Below are positions 8,457-18,095 of a stretch of 64,000 nt of DNA, piece after piece. The position numbers and the translations under genes are program-made. Source of the DNA: JAAYAY01 sp963674575 (GTDB lineage: Bacteria; Planctomycetota; Planctomycetia; Pirellulales; Thermoguttaceae); assembly GCA_963674575.2 (NCBI GenBank), contig CAXXQT010000003.1, positions 124,001 to 188,000 on the forward strand. Reading direction: 5' to 3'. The notes under the pieces are model-generated. The model had not been told where the DNA came from. It saw only the letters and a list, made by a program, of their open reading frames with translations, and made no database searches. Position 1 is the first letter of the stretch; each line of letters opens with the position of its first letter.

Positions 8457-10286
8457 ATGGGAGGTATGAGCGGGAATGTGTATCACTACGATGTGGTTGT
8501 GGTCGGGGCCGGACATGCGGGGTGCGAGGCGGCGCTGGCGGCTGCGCGGATGGGGGCACGGACGGCCCTGCTGACGGACAACCTGGATACGGTGGCCCAG
8601 ATGAGCTGCAACCCGGCCATCGGAGGCGTGGCCAAGGGGCAGATCGTGCGGGAAATCGACGCCCTGGGGGGCGTCATGGGTCGGGCCATCGATCGGACGG
8701 GGATCCATTTTCGCATGCTCAACCGTCGCAAGGGGCCCGCCATGCACGGGCCCCGGGCCCAGGCCGACAAGCGGGAGTATCAGCAGTTTGTCAAATACGC
8801 GCTCGAAATGCAGGAGAACCTCTCGCTCCGGCAGGAGTCGGCGATCGATGTGCTGATCGAAGGCGAGGGCGACTCGGCCCGAGTTGCCGGTGTGCGGGTG
8901 CGGGGCGACGCGGAGTATCGCGCCGAGGCGGTTATTCTCTCGACGGGCACGTTTCTTCGCGGGCTGCTTCACTACGGGGAGCAGAAGATCGCCGGTGGCC
9001 GGGCGGGCGAGAAGACGACGTCGGGGATCAGCCTCGCCCTTGAGCGTCACGGTCTTCGGGTGGAGCGATTTAAGACCGGCACGCCGGCGCGGATCAACGG
9101 TCGGACGGTGGACTACTCGAAGGCGGAGATCCAGCCCGGCGACGAGCAGCCCGTGCCGTTCTCGTTCCTGACCGAGCGGATTGAGACGGAGCAGGTTCCC
9201 TGCTGGATCACGTATACCAACAAGCGGGTCCACGAGATCATTTTGAAGAGCCTGGATCGGGCGCCCATGTACACGGGCCAGATCCAGTCAGGCGGACCCC
9301 GCTACTGCCCGTCGGTGGAGACCAAGGTGGTCCGCTTTGCCGAGAAGGAGCGGCACCAGGTGTTTCTCGAGCCCGAGGGACGCTGGACGACCGAGGTCTA
9401 CGTGAACGGGATGGCGACGAGCCTGCCCCGCGACGTTCAGGACGCCATGCTCCGGGCGATCCCGGGCCTGGAGAACGTGGAGATCCTCCGCTACGGGTAC
9501 GCGATCGAATACGACTATCTTCCGCCGGAGCAGCTTAAACTCTCCTTGGAGACCAAGCAGGTGGCCGGGCTTTACCTGGCCGGGCAGATCAACGGCACGA
9601 CCGGCTATGAAGAAGCTGCCGGCCAGGGGTTGCTGGCGGGGGCGAATGCGGCGCTCAAGTTGTCCGGACGGGAGCCGCTCATTCTGCCCCGCGAGTTGGC
9701 CTATCTGGGGGTGATGGTCGACGACCTGGTCACCCGGGGCGTGGCCGAGCCCTACCGCATGTTCACCAGCCGTGCCGAGTACCGGCTGCGGCTCCGCGGT
9801 GACAACGCGGATCGGCGGCTGACGCCCCTGGCCCACGAACTGGGGCTGGTCGACGGGGAGCGATACGGGCGGGTGGTCAAGAAGTCGGAGCAGATCGAGA
9901 CGACGATCCAACTGCTGGAAACCAACTACACGGACGGTCGTCCCTTGTCGAGCCTGTTGCAGCGGCCCGACCGCTCGTGGAGCGACGTGACCGCGTGTCT
10001 TCCCCAGCTTGCGGAGCTTCCCGACGAAGTGATACAGCAAATCTGCTACGACGTGAAGTACGCAGGTTACCTGGCTCGCGAGAACAGCGAGTTGGAGCGA
10101 CAGCGGCGTTTGGGGAAGCGGCGGATTCCCGAGAACTTTGACTACGGGTCGGTCAGCCAGTTGCGGAGCGAGGCACGAGAGCGGCTGGCGCAGATTCGGC
10201 CGGTCGATCTGGCTCAGGCGGCGCGGGTCAGCGGAATCACTCCTGCCGATTTGGCGGTGTTGATGCTCCACCTGGAACGTCGATGA
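8457..10286 (+). CDS. mnmG: tRNA uridine-5-carboxymethylaminomethyl modification enzyme MnmG
   Basis: A 609-residue FAD protein, close to the usual length of about 620. It works with MnmE to install the cmnm5 group on U34 of certain tRNAs. The dinucleotide-binding motif VVGAGHAGCEAALAAARMG is at the N-terminus, and TGTFLRG, GGRAGE, MFTSRAEYRL and the C-terminal GYLARE helix region all match the family. The start is ambiguous: ATG at 8457 or ATG at 8466. GGGAGG lies between them, too close to serve the second. No mnmE is adjacent. Function is firmly assigned. Confidence 0.96.
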   Translation: MGGMSGNVYHYDVVVVGAGHAGCEAALAAARMGARTALLTDNLDTVAQMSCNPAIGGVAKGQIVREIDALGGVMGRAIDRTGIHFRMLNRRKGPAMHGPRAQADKREYQQFVKYALEMQENLSLRQESAIDVLIEGEGDSARVAGVRVRGDAEYRAEAVILSTGTFLRGLLHYGEQKIAGGRAGEKTTSGISLALERHGLRVERFKTGTPARINGRTVDYSKAEIQPGDEQPVPFSFLTERIETEQVPCWITYTNKRVHEIILKSLDRAPMYTGQIQSGGPRYCPSVETKVVRFAEKERHQVFLEPEGRWTTEVYVNGMATSLPRDVQDAMLRAIPGLENVEILRYGYAIEYDYLPPEQLKLSLETKQVAGLYLAGQINGTTGYEEAAGQGLLAGANAALKLSGREPLILPRELAYLGVMVDDLVTRGVAEPYRMFTSRAEYRLRLRGDNADRRLTPLAHELGLVDGERYGRVVKKSEQIETTIQLLETNYTDGRPLSSLLQRPDRSWSDVTACLPQLAELPDEVIQQICYDVKYAGYLARENSELERQRRLGKRRIPENFDYGSVSQLRSEARERLAQIRPVDLAQAARVSGITPADLAVLMLHLERR

Positions 10287-10841
10287 GAACCTGGGGCATC
10301 AGTCGGTAACACCCCTGGCTGCAAGTCTCTCGCGCCCCTCCGCCTTGATTGCGTTGATGACCAGCAAACCACAGGCCGCTCGCTGGGTTGGAATTGTCGG
10401 GGTGACGGGGAACACCTGCCGAATGAGGACCCCAATTCGGCGGGGCATGAGCTTCTGCCAGTAGCTGACTGCATGATTGAGGGGAGGGGCGAAACGCCGC
10501 CGCGCGGAGGAAAAAGCTGCGATTTCATCGAGATCAGTTTCCGCAAGTCGTTCTGTTTCAAATACTTACGTGTTATGTAGCTGTATTGACACGTTCGGGA
10601 AGATAGCTATAATTGGTCGCAATTGGCAATTTCGGTAATGTCGGCAGAACCGGAGGGGCCGCAGTTTGAGTGCAGTTTCGGGAGGTACAGAGTCTGCGAG
10701 GGTTTGCGGACTCAAGGCTAGTTTCCCGCGAGTTTGATGACATGGAAGCCTAGAGACTTTCGGACGACGTGCCGACGCAAGGTGTTCGGGGGTTTCGCTA
10801 AGACTGGCTGCATTGTGGCTAGGAGGGACGGATAAGTACCA
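10287..10841. other. Long intergenic region and 5' leader before the response regulator
   Basis: A 555-nt stretch without a credible gene. It contains a near-perfect sigma-70-type promoter at 10586-10613, which implies a leader of about 220 nt before the ATG at 10842. No known riboswitch or obvious terminator was recognised in the leader. Confidence 0.55.
10586..10613 (+). promoter_or_regulatory. Consensus sigma-70-type promoter
   Basis: TTGACA at 10586-10591 and TATAAT at 10608-10613, both perfect matches to the consensus, with a 16-bp spacer. Transcription would begin around 10620, giving a leader of roughly 220 nt before the response-regulator gene. Confidence 0.7.
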
Positions 10842-11429
10842 ATGCCAACGAAAACTGTGTTTACCACCGGGGAAGCGGCAAAGATCTGCAAGGTCAGCCA
10901 ACAAACCATCATTCGCTGCTTCGACTCAGGCCAGTTGAAGGGATTCCGCGTGCCGGGCAGCCGGTTCCGAAGAATTCCCCGCGAGCAGTTGTTTTCCTTC
11001 ATGCGGGACAACGGCATCCCGACCGATGCTCTGGAAAGCGGCAAGCGAAAGGTTCTGATCGTCGATGACGATGAGGAACTGGTCGAACTGATTGAAGATG
11101 TTCTGGTCCGTGACGGTCGCTTCGAGGTCCGAACGGTCAACAACGGGTTTGACGCGGGCATGATGGTCAAGGATTATCGCCCCGACATCATCGTTCTCGA
11201 TGTCATGCTCCCGGACATCAACGGCAAGGAAGTTTGCCAACGGGTGCGGAGCGACAAGTCGATGGACGACGTGCGTATCATCTGCATCTCCGGCATGGTC
11301 GAGGAAGACAAGGTCGGCGAACTGAAGGCCGCCGGGGCGGACGATTTCATGCACAAGCCCTTCGAGGTGGAGAAGCTCATCGAGCGGATGTGCCAACTCC
11401 TCGACATCGAGGCGATTCCGAGCCTCTGA
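10842..11429 (+). CDS. Response regulator with N-terminal excisionase-type HTH and C-terminal receiver
   Basis: A 195-residue protein in reversed order to most regulators. Residues 6-55 form a MerR/excisionase-like helix-turn-helix (FTTGEAAKICKVSQQTI and the wing-like GFRVPGSRFRRIPRE). Residues 69-190 form a receiver domain with the acidic cluster Asp75-77, phospho-acceptor Asp120 (VLDVMLPD) and Lys172 (KPF). It should bind DNA when phosphorylated. AGGAGGG at 10821-10827 lies 14 nt before the ATG, slightly far. A histidine kinase gene starts about 120 nt downstream on the same strand and is the likely partner. A consensus promoter lies upstream. Confidence 0.85.
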   Translation: MPTKTVFTTGEAAKICKVSQQTIIRCFDSGQLKGFRVPGSRFRRIPREQLFSFMRDNGIPTDALESGKRKVLIVDDDEELVELIEDVLVRDGRFEVRTVNNGFDAGMMVKDYRPDIIVLDVMLPDINGKEVCQRVRSDKSMDDVRIICISGMVEEDKVGELKAAGADDFMHKPFEVEKLIERMCQLLDIEAIPSL

Positions 11430-11545
11430 CCGTCCCATTCCGATCAGGTTGGCGTAGGTGCGCGGCCCGGCCGATATGCTGTCGGGCCGCCAAGTGATGC
11501 CCTGATCGAACCAGAATGCCGTGCCCGGAAAGCCAGGATCGGCCC

Positions 11546-12958
11546 ATGCGCACTTTGCCACCCCTGGTTGCGGGTTCTCAAACGTGGGCGTTGCCCCTCG
11601 CTGATCGTTCGGCGGTCTTTCTCGTGGAAACGTTGCTCGACGCACCTTCCCTGACTGCTGCGAGGCTCTCGGCAAGTTGCTTGACCCAGGATCCGCCGTT
11701 GCTGCTTTGGGCGGTTGTTCATGCGTGGCAGAGGGATGGGCTGCAGCCGCGCTCCCTCGATCGGCTGGTAGGCTGGTTTCTCGACCATGCCGTACGGCTC
11801 CTCCATTGGCCGGACAACTCCCAGGGGCTTTTCGAATGTCCGGCCGCTCAGCGTGAAGCGATGGCGCGGCAGGTGGCTCACGATCTGACGGTGGCCGAGT
11901 TGGCCGCTGCGGTGGCCGCCGAGGAATCTGACGATCTGGCTGACGAAGCGCGACTCCTGGGCCTTCTGAGCGGGACCGATCGATGGTTGGAAATCGTTTC
12001 TCCGGGCACGGATCCCAAGGACCTCGTTCCCGGGTGGGTGGGGCAGCCGGAAGTGTCTCCCGCCGCACGCCATGTTTCCCGAGCGACGGAGGCCGCTCGC
12101 GCGAAGGGCGGCTCCGAGGGGGTTCCGCTTGACGTGGAGGCCCATCGCGAGTGGGCTGTCCAGATGGCTCGGGGTTGGGAGGAAGAAATCCCGGGCATTC
12201 CGGCGTTGCTTCCCCCGTTGGCCGGCAGGCTCGGCCGGCTGGCCGCTCTCGAGAAGGAGTTTGCCCAGACCCTGGAGACCGAGAAGCTCGAGTCGCTAGC
12301 AGAGCTTGCGGCCGGGGCGGGCCATGAGATCAACAACCCCTTGGCGATCATCGGCGGGCGTTCCCAGTTGCTCCTTCGCGACGAGGAGTGTCCGCAGCGA
12401 CAGCGCGAACTGGCCCTGATCGTGGCGCAGGTCCGCCGGGCCAACGAGATGATTGCCGACATGCGGCTTTTTTCACGCCCGCCGGAGCCTGAGCCCGAGC
12501 CGTTCGATCTGAACGAACTTGTGGCTCGAACGCTGGCCGAGTTTGACGAACAGGCATCGCAGCGGGCGGTTGAACTGCTCCGTTCGGAAGAGGCGGAGCC
12601 CATTGAAATCGAGGCCGACCCCGTCCAGATCGGCATCGTGCTTCACGCCCTGGTCCGAAATGCGCTGGAGGCGATCGGACGGGAGGGGATCGTCGACGTC
12701 TCGGTACGACGGACTCCCAGCGGTGTGGAGATCTCCGTGGCCGACGACGGTCCGGGCATCCTGCCGGAGGAACGCCGCCATCTCTTCGATCCCTTCTATT
12801 CCGCTCGCCAAGCGGGACGCGGTCTGGGCTTTGGTCTCTCGAAGGCCTGGCGGATCGTGACAAATCACGGCGGCGAGATCCGCGTCGACAGCGAACCGGG
12901 CGAAGGTTCTGTGTTCGTGGTGAAACTGCCGCGGCGTGCAAACCTCCCGCCCAAGTAG
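11546..12958 (+). CDS. Sensor histidine kinase (cytoplasmic)
   Basis: About 470 residues with no clear membrane helix. The first ~190 residues match no domain I can name. A short coiled segment (LGRLAALEKEFAQTLETEKL) leads to the H-box GHEINNPLAIIGG with His260. The HATPase domain follows with N-box (VRNALEAI), G1 (ADDGPGI), F-box (LFDPFYS) and G2 (GRGLGFGLS). It probably phosphorylates the response regulator just upstream. The ATG at 11546 has AGGA nearby, while the in-frame ATG at 11516 has no site. The TAG stop falls inside a dispersed repeat element. A small GGCCCG/CGGGCC hairpin sits in the gap before the gene. Confidence 0.85.
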   Translation: MRTLPPLVAGSQTWALPLADRSAVFLVETLLDAPSLTAARLSASCLTQDPPLLLWAVVHAWQRDGLQPRSLDRLVGWFLDHAVRLLHWPDNSQGLFECPAAQREAMARQVAHDLTVAELAAAVAAEESDDLADEARLLGLLSGTDRWLEIVSPGTDPKDLVPGWVGQPEVSPAARHVSRATEAARAKGGSEGVPLDVEAHREWAVQMARGWEEEIPGIPALLPPLAGRLGRLAALEKEFAQTLETEKLESLAELAAGAGHEINNPLAIIGGRSQLLLRDEECPQRQRELALIVAQVRRANEMIADMRLFSRPPEPEPEPFDLNELVARTLAEFDEQASQRAVELLRSEEAEPIEIEADPVQIGIVLHALVRNALEAIGREGIVDVSVRRTPSGVEISVADDGPGILPEERRHLFDPFYSARQAGRGLGFGLSKAWRIVTNHGGEIRVDSEPGEGSVFVVKLPRRANLPPK

Positions 12959-13008
12959 GTTCCGGACGCCGCACGGAATCCGGAAGCGGGGCAACGCTCC
13001 CCATTTCA
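12954..13008 (+). repeat. Double-hairpin repeat, copy 2, overlapping the kinase stop codon
   Basis: AGTAGGTTCCGGACGCCGCA followed by CGGAATCC, then a second hairpin GGGGCAACGCTCCCC. The TAG in the first bases is the stop codon of the histidine kinase. The same two-part layout is seen, reversed, at about 8200-8250. Confidence 0.6.
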
Positions 13009-13070
13009 GAGAACTGTGCTCCAGTGTCCAACTTTGCCTCGCGAGACAAGCGATATCATTCGTGGTTTCA

Positions 13071-13144
13071 AGAAGCCGGGCTACGGTTGGTGCGCGAGGG
13101 GCGAGGGTGCCTGAAACGAGATGGGAGATTCAAGAGCCCGGCTT
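13071..13144 (-). repeat. 74-nt AGCCCGGCT inverted-repeat element, copy 2
   Basis: Plus strand begins AGAAGCCGGGCTACGGTTGG and ends CAAGAGCCCGGCTTT. Its arms and length match the other copies, and the interior is closest to copy 5 at 21203. Confidence 0.65.
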
Positions 13145-13218
13145 TGTTCAATGCCGCTTCTGCTCGGTTCAGAGTTGATTCGGCTTGCCACAGGCTGAAG
13201 CCTGGACTCCAACACGTT

Positions 13219-14214
13219 TCAGATCCGGCCTTGGGCCTGAAAGGTCTCAAGCACGGAGGCCACGACGCGGCCGATCTCTTGGGGGCTTGGGCCTTGGTCG
13301 CTTTCCAGTCCCGCCTCGGCCAGCAGCGTGACCATCTGCGGAAGCAACTGCTCAAGGGTCTGGCGGTGTTCTTCCGAAAGGGGCTGTCGGCTGGGTCCCA
13401 TCTTGAGTCCGCGCAGTTCGATCGACACGCGGCACGCCTCGGGGAAGTCGGCTCCGAACAGAAGGATGTCAAAAATCCTTCGCACCAGGTACTGGAGACG
13501 GCGGGCTTCGTCGACGTCGTGGCCGATCGACGCCTCGTAGAGTTGCCTGGTCAGTTCCGGCGCGACCCCGCTGGTCACGTTGGTTCCCCCGTCCGCCCCG
13601 ATCATGAGCATGGGCATGAGGACCGTGTCCCAGCCGGTCATGAAACTGAAGTCGGGCCGGTTGGGGCGGATGGCGTCGATCATCCGCATCATCTGGGCCA
13701 CGTCGCCGGAGGAATCCTTGATGGCCACGATCCGCTCGCACTCCTCGCTGAGCCGCTGGATGGTGGGCACGTCGATGGGCGAGGCGAACATGGGGATATT
13801 GTAGAGGGTGACGTCGACGGGGGTGTTGCGTCCGATTTCGCGGAAGTAGGCGTAGACGTTGTCGGGGCTGAGCCGGTAGTAGTAGGGGGAGACGATGGCA
13901 ACGGCCCGCACGCCCAGGCTGTGGTAGTATTCGCAGGCGGCGATGGTCTCGCGGGCGTTGGCCTCGGCCGCCCCGGCCAGGACGGGGACCCGCCCGGCGG
14001 TTTGGTCCACGATGATTTCGATGATCCGCCGCCGCTCGCCGGGGGTGAAGCGGAGGAACTCGCCCGTGGAACCGTTCGGATACAGCCCGTGAACGCCCTT
14101 GGCGATCAGCCAGTCGACGTATTTTCGCAGTCCGGGCTCGTCGATTTCTCCCTGGGGGTCGAGGGGCACCATGTTCGGTGTGAAAATTCCTTGGAGCTTC
14201 GTCGTGCCGCTCAT
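13219..14214 (-). CDS. Dihydrodipicolinate synthase / N-acetylneuraminate lyase family aldolase
   Basis: A 331-residue class I aldolase of the DapA/NanA superfamily. The Schiff-base lysine is Lys166 in AIKDSSG, the active-site tyrosine is Tyr138 in LYNIP, and GSTGE (48-52) is the carboxylate-binding loop. The protein is longer than true DapA (about 290). The tail and the NPNGS-type N-terminal loop suggest a sugar-acid aldolase or dehydratase rather than lysine synthesis, but substrate cannot be read from sequence. The ATG at 14214 follows a CAGGA site. It is transcribed divergently from the GT2 gene. Confidence 0.85.
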   Translation of the reverse strand: MSGTTKLQGIFTPNMVPLDPQGEIDEPGLRKYVDWLIAKGVHGLYPNGSTGEFLRFTPGERRRIIEIIVDQTAGRVPVLAGAAEANARETIAACEYYHSLGVRAVAIVSPYYYRLSPDNVYAYFREIGRNTPVDVTLYNIPMFASPIDVPTIQRLSEECERIVAIKDSSGDVAQMMRMIDAIRPNRPDFSFMTGWDTVLMPMLMIGADGGTNVTSGVAPELTRQLYEASIGHDVDEARRLQYLVRRIFDILLFGADFPEACRVSIELRGLKMGPSRQPLSEEHRQTLEQLLPQMVTLLAEAGLESDQGPSPQEIGRVVASVLETFQAQGRI

Positions 14215-14500
14215 TCTGTGGGATCCTGGCCCTGGGGCATATGGAAGGAGGGCAAGAGGCGGCTCTTGTCCGTCGGCGTTACAATCGGAAGATCCAGTCT
14301 AGCCTGGAAAACCGGCGGGGGAAATCCTGTCCGGCGTGCTTCCCCTCCGGCGTCAGGTTAATATGGAAGTTCTGCCGCCTGTGCCTGCGTGGTACAACTA
14401 AGTGTAGTTCCCGGGCTGCGACGGCGCTCGCGTCGAGTCGCAGGTCCCCTTGTCTCCCCGGGTCGCGCCGCTCATTTTCCTCGGATTCTGCCTGTCGTCC

Positions 14501-15739
14501 ATGCCAAACGGTTCCTTTCCGCACACACTCACGATCGTCATTCCGGCCCTCAACGAGGAGGAGGCCATCGGCGGGACCGTTGCGGCTTGCCTGGAGGCTG
14601 TCGCGGGGATCAAGGAGAAGTCCGGGGTGAGCGACGTGGAGTTGATCGTGGTCAGCGACGGCTCCACGGATCGGACTGCGGAGATCGTTCGCGCCATCGA
14701 CGGGGTCAAGCTGATCGAGTTCGAGCAGAACCGCGGCTACGGGGCGGCGCTGATGGAGGGGTTTCGCCAGGGGCGTGGCTCGTGGGTCGCCTTCCTCGAC
14801 GCCGACGGCACCTGCGACCCGCGGATGTTCGGTGAATTGGCCCGGACGGCCATCGAGGAAAACGCCGATGTGGTGTTGGGGTCTCGCCTGGGACCGGAGT
14901 CCCAGATGCCCCGAGTTCGTCGGATTGGAAACCACTTGTTTGCGAATCTGTTGGGGCTGCTCTGCGGGAAGTCAATTACCGACACGGCGAGCGGCATGCG
15001 AGTGATTCGACGACAGGCCCTCGACTGGCTGTATCCGCTGCCTACGGGGCTGCATTTCACGCCGTCGATGAGCGCCCGGGCCTTGCTCGGGGGGCTGCGC
15101 CTGGTGGAGGTGCCCATGCCCTACGCGGAGCGGATCGGTCAGAGCAAGCTTTGCGTTATCTCCGATGGGATCCGGTTCACACGGGTCATTCTTCACGATG
15201 TGCTCTGCTATCGACCCGAACGGCTCTTCCTGATGGCTTTTGCCGTCTGCTTGATCGTGGCGGTTTCGCTGGCGGCCTATCCGGTGGAGTACTATATTTC
15301 CCATCGGTGTGTGGAAGAGTGGATGATCTATCGATTCCTGGTGTGCGGGCTGCTGGGCTCGGCCGGGTATCAACTGCTGATCGGCACGGCCCTGTCGCAT
15401 CGGATGGCGCGTTTCGGTCCGCAGCGTCACGTGTCCGACTCCTTCTGGCCGGTTTTGGTCAGCAGGCTGTTCGAAGGCTGGGCGATCACGGCCTTTGTGG
15501 TGGTGATGACAGTGGTTTCCTTCGTCATCTTGTGGCCGGGCCTGGTTGAGTACGCGATGACGCACCATGTGAACATGCACTGGTCGCGGCTGGTCGTGGG
15601 GACTTTTGGGCTGGTTGTGGCCGCCCAAGGCGCCGTGGCCGGAGTGCTGATGCAGGTGTTGGATATCTGGAAAGCCCAGGCACGACAACGCAATCGCAGC
15701 GGAAGTGAGGTCCTGCCTGAATCAGCCCCTCGCGTGTGA
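14501..15739 (+). CDS. GT2-family glycosyltransferase with C-terminal membrane helices
   Basis: About 412 residues. A GT-A domain opens at once with LTIVIPALNEEEAIGG, followed by SDGSTDRT and the metal-binding DADGTCD. This is the dolichol-phosphate-sugar-synthase-like (DPM1) subgroup. Four or so hydrophobic helices follow residue 240, so it probably transfers sugar to a lipid carrier at the inner membrane. The ATG at 14501 is preferred to an upstream TTG at 14450, though neither has a clear ribosome site. The next gene is a GT39-like enzyme that would use lipid-linked sugar donors, so the pair may work in sequence. Confidence 0.85.
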   Translation: MPNGSFPHTLTIVIPALNEEEAIGGTVAACLEAVAGIKEKSGVSDVELIVVSDGSTDRTAEIVRAIDGVKLIEFEQNRGYGAALMEGFRQGRGSWVAFLDADGTCDPRMFGELARTAIEENADVVLGSRLGPESQMPRVRRIGNHLFANLLGLLCGKSITDTASGMRVIRRQALDWLYPLPTGLHFTPSMSARALLGGLRLVEVPMPYAERIGQSKLCVISDGIRFTRVILHDVLCYRPERLFLMAFAVCLIVAVSLAAYPVEYYISHRCVEEWMIYRFLVCGLLGSAGYQLLIGTALSHRMARFGPQRHVSDSFWPVLVSRLFEGWAITAFVVVMTVVSFVILWPGLVEYAMTHHVNMHWSRLVVGTFGLVVAAQGAVAGVLMQVLDIWKAQARQRNRSGSEVLPESAPRV

Positions 15740-15802
15740 TGTCGGCCCTCGCGGTCGCCCTGCATTCCTGCGGACAGGCATCTCAATAAGGACGGCTCGA
15801 CA

Positions 15803-17916
15803 GTGAAGAAGGCACGCGAACAAGGCTTCCGCCCGAATCCGCTGCTCTACGTGGTCCTGGTCGCGCTGGTCGTCTACCTCTTGCTCTTCCTCGCCTCGCC
15901 TTACGAGTGGTCTGGCAGCCGCAAGATCACTCGCGCCGGGTTCATCGTCCCGATGCTGCTTCTTCCCGACGAAGTGGTGGGCGCGTGGATGGACGGACCC
16001 ACCGTGTTGCTCCTCGATCGTTTGTTCCCGTTGGCGGTTGCGGCGGTCGTGTGCGTAGTTTCCGGCATGCTTGGGTTCCTTGCGCTTGCCGGGTTGGGAA
16101 TCGATCGCAGGTTGACGAAACTCGAACAAGTTTTCTTTGCCGAAGCGGTGGGATTGAATCTGGTCTCCACCTGGACGCTCGCCGTTGGGTTGTTTGGCGG
16201 CCTGCACAACCGTTTCTGGTTCATTGGACCGGCGGTGGCGGTCGCGGCTGGCTGGGGGTGGTGGTATCGCTCACGGGGCCACAGAGCGGCTTCCTCCTTG
16301 CCGATCGAATCCAATAAGGACGAAGACGAGCTATGGTGGCTTAACCGGAAATGGCTGTGGTGGCTTGGTGGCGCCTTCGCGGTGGTCATGCTCCTGGGCG
16401 GGCTGCTGCCTCCGTGCGAGTTCGACGTCCGCGAGTATCACCTGGAGGCCCCCAAAGAATTCTTCGCGGCCGGAGCCATCCGGTTCGTGCCCTACAACAT
16501 CTACGCCAACATGGCCCTCGGCACCGAGATGCACGCCCTCCTGGGCATGGTGCTGACGGGCGACTGGTGGGTCGGGGCCCTTGTGGGCAAGGCGATCATC
16601 GCCCTGTTCACGCCCCTTACCGCCTTGGGGCTGCTGGCGGCCGGACGTCGCCTGTTCTCGCCCGCGGCCGGTCTGATGGCGGCCCTTGTCTACCTCTCAA
16701 TTCCCTTGCTCGTGAACATTTCCGCGGTCGGGTTCATCGAGGGGGCTGCGGCGCTTTATCTGTTTGCTACGCTCTATGCGATGTTTCTCGTGGCCGGGGA
16801 TCGCGAGGTGAGCCTCTGGCACTGGCTTCTGCCGGGTTATCTGGCCGGTGCTTCGGTGGCCTGCAAGTATCCGGGGCTGTTGTTTGTGGTGGCCCCGCTG
16901 GGAGCGTGGCTGTTGTGGCTGCGTTGGGGGCGACGGGATGAGAACGGACGCTGGAGTCCCGATCTGCTGGCCCCGGTCGTGTTTTCCCTTGCGGTGGTTG
17001 CCGGTTGCGGGCTCTGGCTGGCGAAGAACTGGGTTTTGGCCGGCAATCCGCTCTATCCGTTGCTGTACGCCTGTTCGGCGGCGAAACCCTGACGGCCGAG
17101 AAGAGCGCCACGTGGAGCCGGGTTCACCAACCCGCGGGCTTCACGTTATCCGCCCTGGCGGCCGACACCCGCCGCCTCCTGCTCTCCAGCGACTGGCTCA
17201 GCCCGATCCTGATTCCCCTGGCGGCCCTGGCCTGGTTTCATCGACGGCGGCGTCTGGTGGCCGGGCTGACTCTTTATTTCGGTTTCGTCGCGGTGGCCTG
17301 GTGGTGCCTGGCCCTGCGGATCGATCGCTATTGGGCCCCTGCCCTTCCGGTCCTCGCCCTGCTGGCCGGGGCCGGGGCGACCTGGTGCCGCGACCGCCTC
17401 TGGCAGACCTCGCTGCTGGTTTTGGTGATCTTCAGTTCGATCCTCTGTTTTCTCACGGCAACAACGGCGCCCTGCATCTACCCGCCCCTGTTTGTGTCCT
17501 ACTCGAACCTCCGCACGGCAACGGACCGGGTGAATCCCTGGCATCTCTATCTCAACGAGCATGTCGACGGGACCGTCCTCCTGGTGGGCGAAGCCCAGGT
17601 CTTCGACCTGGAGATGCCGATTCTTTACAACACGTGGCTCGACGATTCCGTCTTTGAATCGATCTTTCGAGATCCCCAGTCCGGCGCTTTGCGGCCAACG
17701 GACGAGATTCGCGAGGAGCTGAAGGCCCGCGACATCTCCCACCTCTACGTGGCCTGGAGCGAGATCGCCCGTTATGTCCAAACGGGCTATGGCCACTGGG
17801 AGTTCGTCCGGCCCGAGGTCTTTCAGCAATTCGTTGCTGAGGGCATCCTCGAGCACGTGCCGCCGCCCAAAGGCCTCGAAGAATCCGTCAACCAGGTGTA
17901 CCGCGTGCTGCCGTAG
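15803..17916 (+). pseudogene. GT39-like membrane glycosyltransferase, split by one frameshift
   Basis: Two frames together encode one protein of about 703 residues, typical of planctomycete GT39 (dolichyl-phosphate-mannose mannosyltransferase-like) enzymes with many membrane helices. Frame 2 starts at a GTG (15803, with AAGGA upstream) and carries the family segment EFDVREYHLEAPKEFF. It stops at 17092. Frame 1 continues the homology from about 17069 with RLFGGETLTAEK, then further helices and a soluble C-terminal domain to 17916. At 17066-17071 the sequence TAC-GCCTG should read TAC-CGC-CTG: one C is missing. It may be a real mutation, a phase-variable site or an assembly error. An independent second gene is unlikely because its N-terminus would start mid-domain. 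Confidence 0.8.
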
Positions 17917-18095
17917 GTTGGCTGTAGCTTGGCTCTCTGAGCCGAGACTTGATGCAGTGTGTGCGCTCCATCGCAAAATGGGATACTCGACAGGTATGCG
18001 ATCAACTCGCGAACTGGAATGCAAGTGATCACACTGGTCACGACTCGGAGAGTCATGCTACGAGGGGTCGATTCGGAGAGTCAACCTACGAAGGG

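Noticed and set aside
13219..14214. Lysine-pathway dapA
   Set aside because: The catalytic residues fit the superfamily, but the length and tail differ from true DapA and no lysine gene is near, so only the superfamily is claimed.
17005..17916. Second half of the GT39-like gene as an independent gene
   Set aside because: Its first residues match nothing, while sequence from the frameshift point continues the upstream protein exactly.
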